From positions 1-64,000 of the forward strand of contig CANFKC010000025.1 of the NCBI GenBank assembly GCA_947447265.1: DNA of 64,000 bases, in the 5' to 3' direction. A program made the position numbers and the translations under genes. The notes beneath the pieces were generated by a model. It was not told where the DNA came from. It saw nothing but the letters and a program-made list of their open reading frames with translations, and made no database searches. This document shows, piece by piece, positions 54,675 to 63,971 of the stretch. This DNA comes from Chitinophagaceae bacterium. Lineage in GTDB: Bacteria; Bacteroidota; Bacteroidia; Chitinophagales; Chitinophagaceae. How positions within the stretch are numbered: position 1 is the first letter of the stretch; each line of letters opens with the position of its first letter.

Positions 54675-56441
54675 ATGAAAGCTATACTTATTTACACAGC
54701 CCTTTTCATTAGTTTATCTTTCAATAAGTGCTTTGCCCAGACAGGCTGGGTTTGGGGTGTTGGCCAGACGTTAAGTGACCCGGTGGGATTCACTGAGGCT
54801 TTGGCTGGCGGCATTGATAAAGACGGAAATATTCTTACTGCACTAAGTACAAGCTGCGATTCCGCGCACTTCGGCTCATTTGTAATCAGGAATACAGGCC
54901 ATGTTCAAAAATTGGTGGTAACTAAAGTTGATACTGCAGGAAATGTACTTTGGGCATTCGGCACTAAAAAGGCAAAGGCCGCACCTGCGGGATTAGCATG
55001 CGACACTGCAGGCAATGTATACGTTTATGCTATTTTCGAAGGCGACAGTATTAATGTTGGCGGAGTAACACTATTTGGCAGCGTTGGACATCTTAGTGAT
55101 TTTTTAATAAAGCTTTCGCCTACGGGCACAGTAATATGGGCGAAAATAATTGCAATGGCCAACTACGGGGGAGGAATGTATATGCCCATTTCCGGACCAA
55201 GGTTGGGCATAGATAAAGCCGGATTCTTCTATGTTCATGGCTACTTTTCAGTAACTACGCCAATTGTTATCGGTACAACAACGCTGATGTCGCGTGGCGC
55301 CAGCGATGGATATATTGCGAAATATGACCAAAGCGGTAATGTTATCTGGGCTAGAAGCTATGGTGCAGCTTCAGGCTCCGAAGTTGCAAGAAATATTGCA
55401 GTATCGCCAAAAGGAAATATTTATGGCTCGGGTTCTTTCTCTTCCGACACTTTAGTAATTGGCAGCGATACACTTTACGATCCGTATCTTACTTCCATCG
55501 GCACAAAGGCAATGCTCAACTACCTGGTAAAATTTGATAGCAGCGGCACTGCTGTCTGGGCTAGGGCATTCGATAAACGCATTACTATATCTGAACTGGC
55601 ATTAGATGCTATTGAAGGTGTCTACGCAGTTGGCCGCATTGATTCTTCTATTATTTTGGGGCATGATACGCTGATTACCGCTGGCGACAGAGACGTTCTG
55701 ACTATGAAGTTTGATTCCTCAGGCTCGCTTTTGTGGGCGCGATCTGCAGGGGGTACAGGGTCAGATTATGGGAACTCTATAGCTATTGATTCCTGCCGCA
55801 ATGTATGGATAAACGGTGCATTTGGAGGCAATACCGGATATACTATGAATTTTAGCGGCCATACATTAGCTGCGCCCGGTGGCACCTATGGCGACCCAAT
55901 GTTCATGGTAGAATATGACTATATGGGCAACTTCGTAAATTCTGCAACACTTGATTGCGGTGGCGATGACTTCTGCGGCATGTATATGGATGGCCGGGGC
56001 AATATAGCCCTTGCTGGCGATATGACCTGGCCAATGGTAGTTGGCCATGATACCCTTTCCTTCGATACAACCACCGTTACTACAGAATTCTTCTTTAACG
56101 CACGCTATAACTATCGTTTAGAAGCCTGCGTTTTCCACGATAGTGTCGCGCATATTGACAGCAGCTACTTAGCGGTTAATGCATTACAATTTGATGCGGC
56201 ATCTTTACAACTTCACCCTAACCCCGCAACAAGTGAGTTTACCATTAGCTGTAATGTACCTTTTAGTGAGGGTAGTATAGCCAGTCTGTATGACGTTACA
56301 GGAAAGCTAATTACCACGTATGCTGTTACAGGTAATGACGTTTCGCTACAATTAAGAAATATAACTTCTGGCCTATACTTGTGTAAAATAACCAACGGCA
56401 ATGACCTATACGCTATCAAAAAATTAGTAGTAGCGAGATAG
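54675..56441 (+). CDS. Secreted repeat protein with T9SS sorting domain
   Basis: ATG 54675 gives the signal peptide MKAILIYTALFISLSFNKCF. The 588-aa body consists of degenerate repeats of about 50-60 residues with the pattern KxDxxGxxxWARxxGG and GNIYGSGSF (for example KFDSSGSLLWARSAGGTGSD), like SBBP-type beta-propeller proteins. A T9SS domain ends the protein (LQLHPNPATSEFTISC, GLYLCKIT). It is a surface or secreted protein of unknown ligand, related in architecture but not in repeat to the NHL proteins. It follows the K+ channel by 65 bp. Confidence 0.85.
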   Translation: MKAILIYTALFISLSFNKCFAQTGWVWGVGQTLSDPVGFTEALAGGIDKDGNILTALSTSCDSAHFGSFVIRNTGHVQKLVVTKVDTAGNVLWAFGTKKAKAAPAGLACDTAGNVYVYAIFEGDSINVGGVTLFGSVGHLSDFLIKLSPTGTVIWAKIIAMANYGGGMYMPISGPRLGIDKAGFFYVHGYFSVTTPIVIGTTTLMSRGASDGYIAKYDQSGNVIWARSYGAASGSEVARNIAVSPKGNIYGSGSFSSDTLVIGSDTLYDPYLTSIGTKAMLNYLVKFDSSGTAVWARAFDKRITISELALDAIEGVYAVGRIDSSIILGHDTLITAGDRDVLTMKFDSSGSLLWARSAGGTGSDYGNSIAIDSCRNVWINGAFGGNTGYTMNFSGHTLAAPGGTYGDPMFMVEYDYMGNFVNSATLDCGGDDFCGMYMDGRGNIALAGDMTWPMVVGHDTLSFDTTTVTTEFFFNARYNYRLEACVFHDSVAHIDSSYLAVNALQFDAASLQLHPNPATSEFTISCNVPFSEGSIASLYDVTGKLITTYAVTGNDVSLQLRNITSGLYLCKITNGNDLYAIKKLVVAR

Positions 56442-56523
56442 ACTCACTTTGGAACCAGCGCTATTATATAAAAAAAGCGAACCCAAAACAGGAGTCGCTT
56501 AACTATTATTTTCACAAAGAATT

Positions 56524-57390
56524 CTAGATTTTACCGATCAGCCCTTTCAGGTATTTGCCATAGCCGCTCTTCATGTAGAAACTAGCTAACTTTTCCATCT
56601 GCTCATCGCCTATCCAGCCGTTGCGATATGCGATCTCTTCTATGCAACCTATTTTAAGGCCCTGGCGTTTTTCAATTACCTCTATAAATTCGCCAGCTTC
56701 AATAAGCGAATCGAAAGTACCCGTATCGAGCCATGCTGTGCCACGATCGAGAACACCAACTTCCAACTTCCCTTTTTCAAGGTAAACCTTGTTAACGTCG
56801 GTAATCTCTAACTCTCCCCTGTGCGATGGCTTAATTGCCTTGGCAATTGCCACAACATCGTTATCGTAAAAATACAGCCCGGGAACGGCAAAATTTGACT
56901 TTGGATGTTCCGGCTTTTCTTCGATGCTGATAACCCGGTTGTTCTTATCAAACTCCACTACGCCATAGCGTTCAGGGTCATGAACCTGGTATGCGAATAC
57001 TACTGCACCATCTGGATTAGCCTTTTTCTTAAGTAAGGTACCCATTCCGGAGCCATAAAATATATTATCTCCCAGTACCAATGCAGCAGGGTCTTTGCCG
57101 ATAAAATCAGCACCTAAAATAAAGGCTTGCGCCAGGCCTTCAGGCTTTGGCTGCACCACATATTCAAAACGACACCCAATATTACTACCGTCACCCAACA
57201 GCTTTTTAAATGCAGGCTGATCTTCCGGAGTTGTGATAATCAATATCTCATTAATACCAGCCAGCAACAAAGTTGACAGTGGATAATAGATCATAGGCTT
57301 ATCAAAAACCGGCATCAACTGCTTACTAACAGCAATAGTCAATGGATATAAACGCGTTCCGGAGCCCCCGGCAAGTATGATTCCTTTCAT
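56524..57390 (-). CDS. rmlA: Glucose-1-phosphate thymidylyltransferase
   Basis: The 288-aa protein starts [18 protein letters not shown] with the nucleotide-binding loop and has [24 protein letters not shown] with the metal-binding Asp, [17 protein letters not shown] and [12 protein letters not shown]. It makes dTDP-glucose from glucose 1-phosphate, step one to dTDP-rhamnose. rmlB is the next gene upstream, but the two are now separated by an inserted cassette; rmlC and rmlD are not in the window. Confidence 0.96.
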   Translation of the reverse strand: MKGIILAGGSGTRLYPLTIAVSKQLMPVFDKPMIYYPLSTLLLAGINEILIITTPEDQPAFKKLLGDGSNIGCRFEYVVQPKPEGLAQAFILGADFIGKDPAALVLGDNIFYGSGMGTLLKKKANPDGAVVFAYQVHDPERYGVVEFDKNNRVISIEEKPEHPKSNFAVPGLYFYDNDVVAIAKAIKPSHRGELEITDVNKVYLEKGKLEVGVLDRGTAWLDTGTFDSLIEAGEFIEVIEKRQGLKIGCIEEIAYRNGWIGDEQMEKLASFYMKSGYGKYLKGLIGKI

Positions 57391-57395
57391 GTTTC

Positions 57396-57969
57396 TAGTC
57401 GTAAGTCGTAAGTCGTGAGTCGTAAGTCCTTCTAAAATAGAAGTATATTAGTTTTCGCTACTTAGATTAGTGAAAAAATGCATTTTATTTATTGTAAGTC
57501 CTTCGTTCTTAAAAGTAAATACTCCCAGCTATTAACAATTTAAGCCACTTACAACTTATTTGGTCAACGATTTTATTAGTCCTCTTATAATTTTTGACAC
57601 CTCATCTGATTGACGAATTTGGTCAACCATTTCATCTTCACTTATATAATTCAATTTTTGCGCAAGATAAAGCATTGATTTTGTTTCACTAGCCGAACCA
57701 ATCGCATAATACAAAAAACGAGTAAAATCTGCATCAGAGCCTCTGTCAAAACCTTCTGCGATATTGTTTAATATTGAAACTGCCGCTTTACATATCTGGT
57801 CTCTAAATCCCCAATCCTTACTTTCCCTGAATTTGCTGTAAATATTGACTGCTAAATCCTGTCCTTTCTTCCAACAAATCAAGTCTTCAAACTTATTAAT
57901 AACCATACCTGAGATTTGAAATATTCCATTCAGAAGGACTTACGACCTATGACTTACAACTTACGACTA
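57396..57969. mobile_element. 574-bp cassette: four-helix-bundle gene between 38-bp inverted repeats
   Basis: The ends, 57396-57433 and 57932-57969, are inverted copies with 34 of 38 matches. Each consists of TAGTCGTAAGT units and closes with GTCGTAAGTCCTTCT on the inner side. The only gene inside encodes a four-helix-bundle protein. The right end contains the rmlB stop codon (TAG), and the left end begins 5 bp from the rmlA start, so the cassette fills exactly the gap between the genes. No transposase is encoded. Confidence 0.7.
57556..57906 (-). CDS. Four-helix-bundle protein (S23/IVS family)
   Basis: The 116-aa protein has the family pattern: FEDLICWKKGQDLAVNIY, a Trp/Phe-containing second helix with RDQICKAAVSILNNIAEGFD, then RFLYYAIGSASETKSML. 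The family was first seen in intervening sequences of 23S rRNA genes and includes the Avd accessory proteins of diversity-generating retroelements, where it binds nucleic acid. No retroelement is nearby. It is the sole gene of a cassette with terminal inverted repeats, located between rmlA and rmlB. Confidence 0.9.
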   Translation of the reverse strand: MVINKFEDLICWKKGQDLAVNIYSKFRESKDWGFRDQICKAAVSILNNIAEGFDRGSDADFTRFLYYAIGSASETKSMLYLAQKLNYISEDEMVDQIRQSDEVSKIIRGLIKSLTK

Positions 57970-59016
57970 ATTATACTGCGTAGAATAATATTTCTGGTAC
58001 TCACCCGAAGTTACGTTGTTCAGCCATTCGTCGTTAGCCATGTACCAATCAATGGTTTTGCTTAAGCCTTCTTCGAATGTTACTGATGGATACCAGCCCA
58101 ACTCTTTGTTCAGTTTGGTAGCATCAATTGCGTAGCGCCTGTCGTGACCCGGACGATCTTTAATATAGTTGATGAGTTTTTCAGATTCACCTGCCTCTCT
58201 GCCTAATCTTACATCCATTTCTTTGCAAAGCAGCTTCACTAGTTCAATATTCTGCCACTCGTTAAAACCACCAATATTGTAAGTTTCACCGTTGCGACCT
58301 TTATGGAATACCAGGTCTATTGCTCGCGCATGGTCTACGACGTACAACCAATCGCGGGTATATTTACCGTCACCATAAACCGGCAGCGGCCTGTTAGTTT
58401 TGATATTATGGATGAATAACGGAATCAGTTTTTCGGGGAAATGATTAGGACCATAATTGTTAGAACAGTTGGTAATAACAAATGGCATATGATAAGTGTT
58501 GCCATAGGCACGCACCAAATGGTCAGACGCTGCTTTCGATGCCGAGTACGGAGATTGTGGATCGTAAGGCGTGGTTTCGAGGAAGAAACCTGTTTCGCCC
58601 AGTGAACCGTACACCTCATCGGTTGATACATGATAGAAGCGTTTGCCTTCTTCATTACCCTTCCATAAAGTACGGGCAGCATTCAGCAGATTAGCCGTAC
58701 CCATAACATTGGTTTGTATAAACGCATTAGGGTCGGTAATGGAACGGTCCACGTGACTTTCAGCAGCCAGGTGTATTACGCCATCGAACTTATACTTTGC
58801 GAATAGGCCATTGATCTGTTCTGCGTTATTAATGTCAGCATGCTCAAAAATATAATTAGCTGCATTTTCAATGTCCTTCAGGTTTTCAAGATTACCGGCA
58901 TAAGTCAATGCATCGAGGTTTACTATTCTGTAATTAGGATAGGTATTTACAAATAACCTCACCACATGCGAGCCAATGAAACCGGCCCCACCTGTTATCA
59001 ACAAAGTTTTTTCCAT
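57967..59016 (-). CDS. rmlB: dTDP-glucose 4,6-dehydratase
   Basis: ATG 59016 is chosen since it starts directly at the NAD-binding fold (MEKTLLITGGAGFIGSH). The 349-aa protein has the SDR motifs: GGAGFIG (9-15), STDEVYG and YSASK (Y157, K161). It converts dTDP-glucose into the 4-keto-6-deoxy sugar. It should have formed an operon with rmlA before the 574-bp cassette was placed between them; its stop codon lies within the cassette end. Confidence 0.96.
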   Translation of the reverse strand: MEKTLLITGGAGFIGSHVVRLFVNTYPNYRIVNLDALTYAGNLENLKDIENAANYIFEHADINNAEQINGLFAKYKFDGVIHLAAESHVDRSITDPNAFIQTNVMGTANLLNAARTLWKGNEEGKRFYHVSTDEVYGSLGETGFFLETTPYDPQSPYSASKAASDHLVRAYGNTYHMPFVITNCSNNYGPNHFPEKLIPLFIHNIKTNRPLPVYGDGKYTRDWLYVVDHARAIDLVFHKGRNGETYNIGGFNEWQNIELVKLLCKEMDVRLGREAGESEKLINYIKDRPGHDRRYAIDATKLNKELGWYPSVTFEEGLSKTIDWYMANDEWLNNVTSGEYQKYYSTQYN

Positions 59017-59090
59017 GTGGCGAAAATAATTCAAAATAACGAGGGTTGAAAATCAGATGGTCAGTAATAATTATTTTTCACTTTTTTTAT

Positions 59091-59122
59091 AAAAAAATAA
59101 GGCAGCGCTTTCGCGCTGCCTT
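59091..59122 (-). terminator. Rho-independent terminator of the Hsp20 gene
   Basis: AAGGCAGCGC (59099-59108) pairs perfectly with GCGCTGCCTT (59113-59122) over TTTC; on the minus strand an AT-rich T run follows. Confidence 0.88.
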
Positions 59123-59147
59123 GCTCACTCACTACACACTTTTACCA

Positions 59148-59582
59148 CTAGTTAATTACTATTTCTTTTACGGGTTGCTCACTCTTTTCCTTCTTGGCTA
59201 TGGCAAGATGCAGTATTCCGTCGTTGTATTTAGCTGAAATATTTGCTGCATCAATTTTGTCGTTAAGCAAGAAACTTCTCTTAAACGACTTAGTCTGGTA
59301 TTCAGATCTAAGCAATTTATTATCAGTTTGTTCGGTTGTTTCTTCTTTATGCTCGTAAGCAATAGTCAAAACGTTTTTATCAACACTGATCTTGAACTCT
59401 TCCTTTTTGATTCCGGGAGCGACCAACTGCATTTCGTAGCTTTTATCAGTTTCCTGTATGTTAACTGGCGCAACACCTACATTTACGTCTTCCGTAAACC
59501 GATGCATCCCGCCTGGGAACATTTCTTCCAATAATCCACCAAATGTCCTTGGCATTAATCCGAAATTTTTTCTCTGGTACAT
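59148..59582 (-). CDS. Small heat-shock protein Hsp20
   Basis: The 144-aa protein has an N-terminal arm, an alpha-crystallin domain (about 40-135, with DKSYEMQLVAPGIKKEEFKI and VLTIAYEHKEE, then DGILHLAIAKKE) and a short tail that lacks the usual IxI motif. It holds unfolding proteins during stress in the cytoplasm. The terminator is 26 bp downstream. The AT-rich 529 bp upstream have no other gene. Confidence 0.93.
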   Translation of the reverse strand: MYQRKNFGLMPRTFGGLLEEMFPGGMHRFTEDVNVGVAPVNIQETDKSYEMQLVAPGIKKEEFKISVDKNVLTIAYEHKEETTEQTDNKLLRSEYQTKSFKRSFLLNDKIDAANISAKYNDGILHLAIAKKEKSEQPVKEIVIN

Positions 59583-60111
59583 AGTTGTTATTTTTTTTAG
59601 TTTTTGAATAATTTGATTTGCAGCTATCAGTACAAACTCAATACCAACTCAAAAAACACGCCATTATGTCTGAATTTAAAAATACAAGGCGCCAAATTGG
59701 CACTTTTGTAAAATTTTCAAGTAGAATTTGCGACAAAATGTTCAAACTATGATTGTAAACAAGCAGGAAAACAATTGGCTACCTCGCACAAAGCGCTCAT
59801 TAGCAATAGGAGGAGATGCAAAGTGAAAATAATTATATGTTGATTGAAAATTAAAAAGGTGAGATTTATTTTAAAATTCCAATCCTTTTTCTGATATTTG
59901 CTACGCTTACGATGGGTTAGTAAGTGCAGTCCCTTCCCGACATACCAAGGTATGTCGGGACTTTTTTTGTACTGACTACAAAAAATGAAAGAGCAACTTC
60001 CGCCTCAAACGTCGGTTATTATCCCCTTCGCTATTCCCCCAAAATAATTGATTTACAATTTCAACCGCAATCTGTCTCAACTAAATTTAGATTTCGGGAC
60101 AGAAGAAAAAA
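59583..60111. other. Intergenic region, 529 bp, with orphan terminator
   Basis: No protein gene is supported here on either strand. The right part contains a strong plus-strand terminator (59935-59969) with no gene in front of it, listed separately as a possible small RNA. Confidence 0.6.
59905..59969 (+). ncRNA. Candidate small RNA ending in a strong terminator
   Basis: TCCCGACATACC (59935-59946) pairs perfectly with GGTATGTCGGGA (59949-59960), followed by CTTTTTTTG. No gene precedes it on this strand. GATATTTG (59893-59900), one mismatch from the -7 consensus, lies just upstream, and a short RNA of about 65 nt would result. The 5' end is a guess. The alternative is a terminator for read-through from an unseen transcript. 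Confidence 0.35.
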
Positions 60112-60567
60112 CTAGTTTCTTACTACGAATTTGTTGGTAACAATATGATTGCTTTCGTTGTGAGCTCTGTCGGTAATATATACCTCGTAATAGAGCGTAT
60201 CGCCGTTAGCCTGGTGGTTAGCATCTGCGCGGGGAGCGGGCATGCCGGGTGAAAAAATACAAACACCAGTAAGTCCTTTTTTAGGATCTTCCACAGTGGC
60301 ATCAATATCAGGAAAGGGAAATGTTGTCTCGCTCATGGTATCGGTTCTTATATCCTTAACATGAATCACAGAAATGGTATCGTTGCCAATGTCACCGTCA
60401 CCATCAGTTAATTTAAACTCCAGCCAGGTGGTATCAATATTAACGATCATAGAGTCTTTCGGAATGAAGGCTACAAACGATATTCGGGGTATCTTTGACA
60501 CCATGTTCTTAGTGCAGGAAGAGATGATGATGCAACCCAGTAAAAGAGCAATACCGTACCTTTTCAT
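60112..60567 (-). CDS. Small lipoprotein of unknown function
   Basis: ATG 60567 gives MKRYGIALLLGCIIISSC with lipobox Cys18. The 151-aa product has a beta-rich domain with LEFKLTDGDGDIGNDT, an Asp-rich loop that may bind calcium, and a final strand ending TNKFVVRN. Similar small domains are seen in Bacteroidota lipoproteins without known function. The start is only 14 bp from that of the divergent LuxE-like gene. Confidence 0.78.
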   Translation of the reverse strand: MKRYGIALLLGCIIISSCTKNMVSKIPRISFVAFIPKDSMIVNIDTTWLEFKLTDGDGDIGNDTISVIHVKDIRTDTMSETTFPFPDIDATVEDPKKGLTGVCIFSPGMPAPRADANHQANGDTLYYEVYITDRAHNESNHIVTNKFVVRN

Positions 60568-60581
60568 ATTAACCAAAGTTA

Positions 60582-61583
60582 GTGAAAGTGAGCAATAAAA
60601 ACGCGTTAACGAAACCTGAAAATATAATACCAGAAAATGCCGTGGCGTTTGAAAAAGCAGCGCTCGATATCTTTCATTACCAATATCACAACAATGATAT
60701 TTACCACAAATATTGCAATGCGCTTCACATTAATACTAACGCTGTAAATCGCCTTACAGATATACCCTTCCTTCCTGTTTCTTTTTTTAAAACGCATGTT
60801 GTGAAAACCGGTCAGTGGGCTAATGATGCGCTCCTGTTTGAAAGCAGCTCTACCACCGGCGCTGTTACTTCAAAGCACCATGTGCGCGATGCCGCATTGT
60901 ATGAAACCGCATTGCTGCACGGCTTCAGACAATACTATGGCCAGCCCGATCAGTACGCGATATTAGCGCTACTCCCCTCTTACCTGGAACGTAAAAATGC
61001 CTCGCTGGTTTACATGGCTAAGGTGCTTATGCAGCGCAGCGGACACGCCGATAATGGCTTTTATATAAATGAATGGCAGGCCCTCCATGATAAACTGCAA
61101 ATGCTGAATAACGAAAACAGAAAAGTGATTTTACTCGGCGTCACATTTGCATTACTTGATTTTGCGGAAGCCTACCCAGTGAACATTGAAAACACGATAG
61201 TGATGGAAACGGGTGGCATGAAAGGCCGCCGCGAAGAATGGACCCGTAAACAAGTGCACGATTTTTTGAAAGAGCGCTGGCATGTGAACAACATACACTC
61301 AGAATATGGAATGACGGAACTGCTGTCTCAAGGCTATAGCAGCGGCGATGGAATATACGCATGTACTGACACTATGCGCGTTTTTGTCCGCGACATAAAC
61401 GACCCGCTTGAAGTAAACGTTGCCGGCAATGGCTGCATTAACATTATTGACCTGGCCAACATTGATTCGTGCGCATTTATTGCAACGGAAGATATCGGTA
61501 ATGTTTTTGCCGATGGCAGTTTTGAAATATTAGGTAGGATGGACCATAGCGCGCTTAGGGGCTGCAGCCTTATGACTGCTTAG
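60582..61583 (+). CDS. LuxE/PaaK-like acyl-protein synthetase
   Basis: The 333-aa protein resembles the LuxE acyl-protein synthetase domain: PFLPVSFFKTHVVKTG, FESSSTTGAVTSKHHV (the nucleotide-binding Ser/Thr-rich loop), METGGMKGRREEW and HSEYGMTELLSQ. Such proteins activate a carboxylic acid with ATP. The start is GTG 60582, or GTG 60588; no ATG exists nearby. No fatty-acid reductase (LuxC-like) gene is adjacent, so the physiological acceptor is unknown. Divergent from the lipoprotein gene with 14 bp between starts. Confidence 0.82.
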   Translation: MKVSNKNALTKPENIIPENAVAFEKAALDIFHYQYHNNDIYHKYCNALHINTNAVNRLTDIPFLPVSFFKTHVVKTGQWANDALLFESSSTTGAVTSKHHVRDAALYETALLHGFRQYYGQPDQYAILALLPSYLERKNASLVYMAKVLMQRSGHADNGFYINEWQALHDKLQMLNNENRKVILLGVTFALLDFAEAYPVNIENTIVMETGGMKGRREEWTRKQVHDFLKERWHVNNIHSEYGMTELLSQGYSSGDGIYACTDTMRVFVRDINDPLEVNVAGNGCINIIDLANIDSCAFIATEDIGNVFADGSFEILGRMDHSALRGCSLMTA

Positions 61584-61664
61584 CGTGCGAGCAAATTCCA
61601 GGCGAGAAATTCCAAAATCTACAACTCAGGTGTGGCACTCTTTAAAGTGCACCGTACAGCCATG

Positions 61665-62411
61665 TTACAACTTTGCCACAGGCATTTTTACGTCATGGTA
61701 GAATAAAAACTGCCACCCTTCCCTTGTGCCTTCTTCGGCATATTGTGCTCTCAGATTCATGGCTTTTTTGCCATCGAAGTCGTACTTGGCTATGTACTTT
61801 ATTTTAAGTTGTTTGAGTTGGGGTGCTTCGTCTCCGCCATAAAAAACTTTATCAGTTCCATCGTCAATAAGGTATACGATGTGTTGCGGACAATGCCCTC
61901 CGGAATGCCGGAATTGAATATAGCCATCTATCATTCCTTCCTCTCCGTCCAGCCACTTTATCTGGTTAGTAGCAAACAAAGGTTCAATATCTTGCGTGAA
62001 GTAAGACGGAGCGCCTGTTTGCAATGCATAGTCGGCCTCTGCCCTGTAAATGTAATAATCGGCAGATGGGAATGTGGCTTTCACCATGCCGTTGTCATCG
62101 CTATATACCATACAACCTGCATGGTCTTTATGCAGATGCGACATCAATACTTTTGTAATGTCTTCCGGCTTATAACCATGCGCAGCAATATTTTCATGTA
62201 TTTGCAACTGTCCGTTCTTACTGCTGAAGCCAAGGCCAGTATCCAGCACTATTACATCTAAGTCTGTTACTACCAGAAACGGTTGCACTTCAACGTGCAA
62301 TGAGCCTGTTGCGCGGTCGTTCAGTACATCGGTTTCTTCGTTAAACGGAATAAATATTTTATCGTGACCTATTGTAAACTGCCCCTCTGATAAAGGAAAT
62401 ATTGTAGCCAT
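61665..62411 (-). CDS. MBL-fold metallo-hydrolase
   Basis: ATG 62411 is used, as the frame upstream runs through a repeat region. The 248-aa protein has the metallo-beta-lactamase fold with SHLHKDHAG (His92, His94, Asp96, His97), a preceding VIVLDTGLGF and HSGGHCPQH in the second half. It should bind two metals and hydrolyse a small ester, lactone or phosphodiester; the substrate is unknown. No signal peptide. Confidence 0.88.
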   Translation of the reverse strand: MATIFPLSEGQFTIGHDKIFIPFNEETDVLNDRATGSLHVEVQPFLVVTDLDVIVLDTGLGFSSKNGQLQIHENIAAHGYKPEDITKVLMSHLHKDHAGCMVYSDDNGMVKATFPSADYYIYRAEADYALQTGAPSYFTQDIEPLFATNQIKWLDGEEGMIDGYIQFRHSGGHCPQHIVYLIDDGTDKVFYGGDEAPQLKQLKIKYIAKYDFDGKKAMNLRAQYAEEGTREGWQFLFYHDVKMPVAKL

Positions 62412-62430
62412 GGTGAAGCAAAGGTAGGGC

Positions 62431-62574
62431 AATTCGACAATTAGTGAATTCGACAATTCGGCAATACCAAGCATGACGCAGACAATTTAATGCCCTTTGC
62501 TAATCAATAATTATTTTCCTTACCCAATTCGTTCTCCATCTGACAATTGTCGAATTGCCGAATTACCGAATTGG
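62431..62574. repeat. Octamer repeat clusters AATTG(T/C)CG in inverted arrangement
   Basis: On the plus strand 62545-62574 reads AATTGTCG, AATTGCCG, AATTACCG, AATTGG. The cluster at 62431-62466 contains the same octamers on the other strand (CGACAATT, CGGCAATT-type). They flank the gap between the MBL gene and rodA. Their function is unknown. Confidence 0.55.
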
Positions 62575-62578
62575 CTAA

Positions 62579-63901
62579 TTATCTGATCATCGCATTTCTA
62601 TCTGCATCCAACCTGATAAGGATGAACATGAGGGCACTGAAAGATAACAGGGACGAGCCTCCGTAACTAAGGAAAGGCAGAGTAATACCAATTACCGGTG
62701 CAAGGCCAATGGTCATGGAGATGTTTACCGCAAAGTGGAAGAACAGAATAGAAGCAACGCAATAAGCATAGATACGCGTAAACACCGAGCGCTGTCGCTC
62801 GGCAACAAAGACAATTCGCAGCATCAACGATACATAAATACCTATTAGCACAAGACTCCCGATAAAGCCAAATTGCTCCGCAATTGCGGTAAAAATAAAG
62901 TCGGTATTCTGCTCCGGCACAAACTGGTTTTTGGTAGATGTACCATTCAGGAAACCCTTACCCCACAGTCCACCGGAACCAATAGCTATTTTAGATTGCA
63001 GTACGTTGTATTCTGAACTATTCGTTTTATGCTCATCACCTTCTTCGGCGTTCTTATTGTATTCTACCGGCACTTCCTTTCCCAACATCGAGTAGATCCT
63101 GTCTATCTGGTGTTGTTTCAGTCCGTGTTTGAAAACCATTGGCACAGCCACCTGCGAAAATAAAATGCAGAACAGCCACGTACCTACCAGCAATATTTTA
63201 GCAATAAGGTCGCGCTTCAGAACTGATCTTGTAAGGAAACCAATCAATACCGCTACCAGCGTAAGAATAACAAAGAGTAGTTTTCGTTCTATAAGCAAGG
63301 TACCTAAAACAAGGGCAATCATTGAAAACCCAACCACCAGTACGGCATTAGGCAAACCCTCGCGATACATAACCAGCAGAAAACAGAAATACACCAATGC
63401 AAGGCCGGTTTCATTTTGAAGCAACACAATAACAGCGGGGCCCATTGCTATGGCAACACCCACCAACCGATGTTTAAGCGTTTTAAAATTGGTTTCGGGT
63501 AACGAAAGAAATTTGGCAAGGGCAAGAGCCGTAAATATTTTACAGACCTCCCCGGGCTGAAACCTGAAACTACCAACACCCAGCCACGAATGCGAGCCCT
63601 TTACATCGACCCCTATGAATATGGTTAGTATGAGCACGACAATGCCTACGGTGTAACCCAGAAAGGCCGTTGAAGCAAACAACTTACTATCTGTTAGTAA
63701 AATAAGCATACCCAACGCAAGCGAATAACCAAACCAGATGAATTGCTTCATATAGTTCTTATTCGCAATAAAAATTGTAAGGTCGGTGGTACGGTGCTCC
63801 ACTGAAAATACAGCAAGCAACCCGATGATCACCAACGATACATATAACAGTACCATAATACCGTCTATGCGCTGAAAAAGTGATTTGCCTATTGAATCCA
63901 T
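62579..63901 (-). CDS. rodA: Rod-shape protein RodA (SEDS glycosyltransferase)
   Basis: The 440-aa protein is a SEDS membrane protein with about ten helices. It has FQPGEVCKIFTALALAKF, a polar insert of about 60 residues after HGLKQHQIDR, GLWGKGFLNGTSTKNQFVPE and PFLSYGGSSLLSF. It polymerises peptidoglycan for elongation together with a class B PBP, whose gene would be expected beyond the right edge. Start ATG with normal length for Bacteroidota RodA. Confidence 0.94.
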   Translation of the reverse strand: MDSIGKSLFQRIDGIMVLLYVSLVIIGLLAVFSVEHRTTDLTIFIANKNYMKQFIWFGYSLALGMLILLTDSKLFASTAFLGYTVGIVVLILTIFIGVDVKGSHSWLGVGSFRFQPGEVCKIFTALALAKFLSLPETNFKTLKHRLVGVAIAMGPAVIVLLQNETGLALVYFCFLLVMYREGLPNAVLVVGFSMIALVLGTLLIERKLLFVILTLVAVLIGFLTRSVLKRDLIAKILLVGTWLFCILFSQVAVPMVFKHGLKQHQIDRIYSMLGKEVPVEYNKNAEEGDEHKTNSSEYNVLQSKIAIGSGGLWGKGFLNGTSTKNQFVPEQNTDFIFTAIAEQFGFIGSLVLIGIYVSLMLRIVFVAERQRSVFTRIYAYCVASILFFHFAVNISMTIGLAPVIGITLPFLSYGGSSLLSFSALMFILIRLDADRNAMIR

Positions 63902-63971
63902 TGAAAAATTAAAACTAAAAAATTAAAAATTAAAAACTCCCTTCCCTGCCTTACAAAAGCCCGACGCAATA

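Noticed and set aside
59924-60115. 63-codon plus-strand frame
   Set aside because: Starts inside the terminator hairpin at 59935-59969 and has no family-like sequence.
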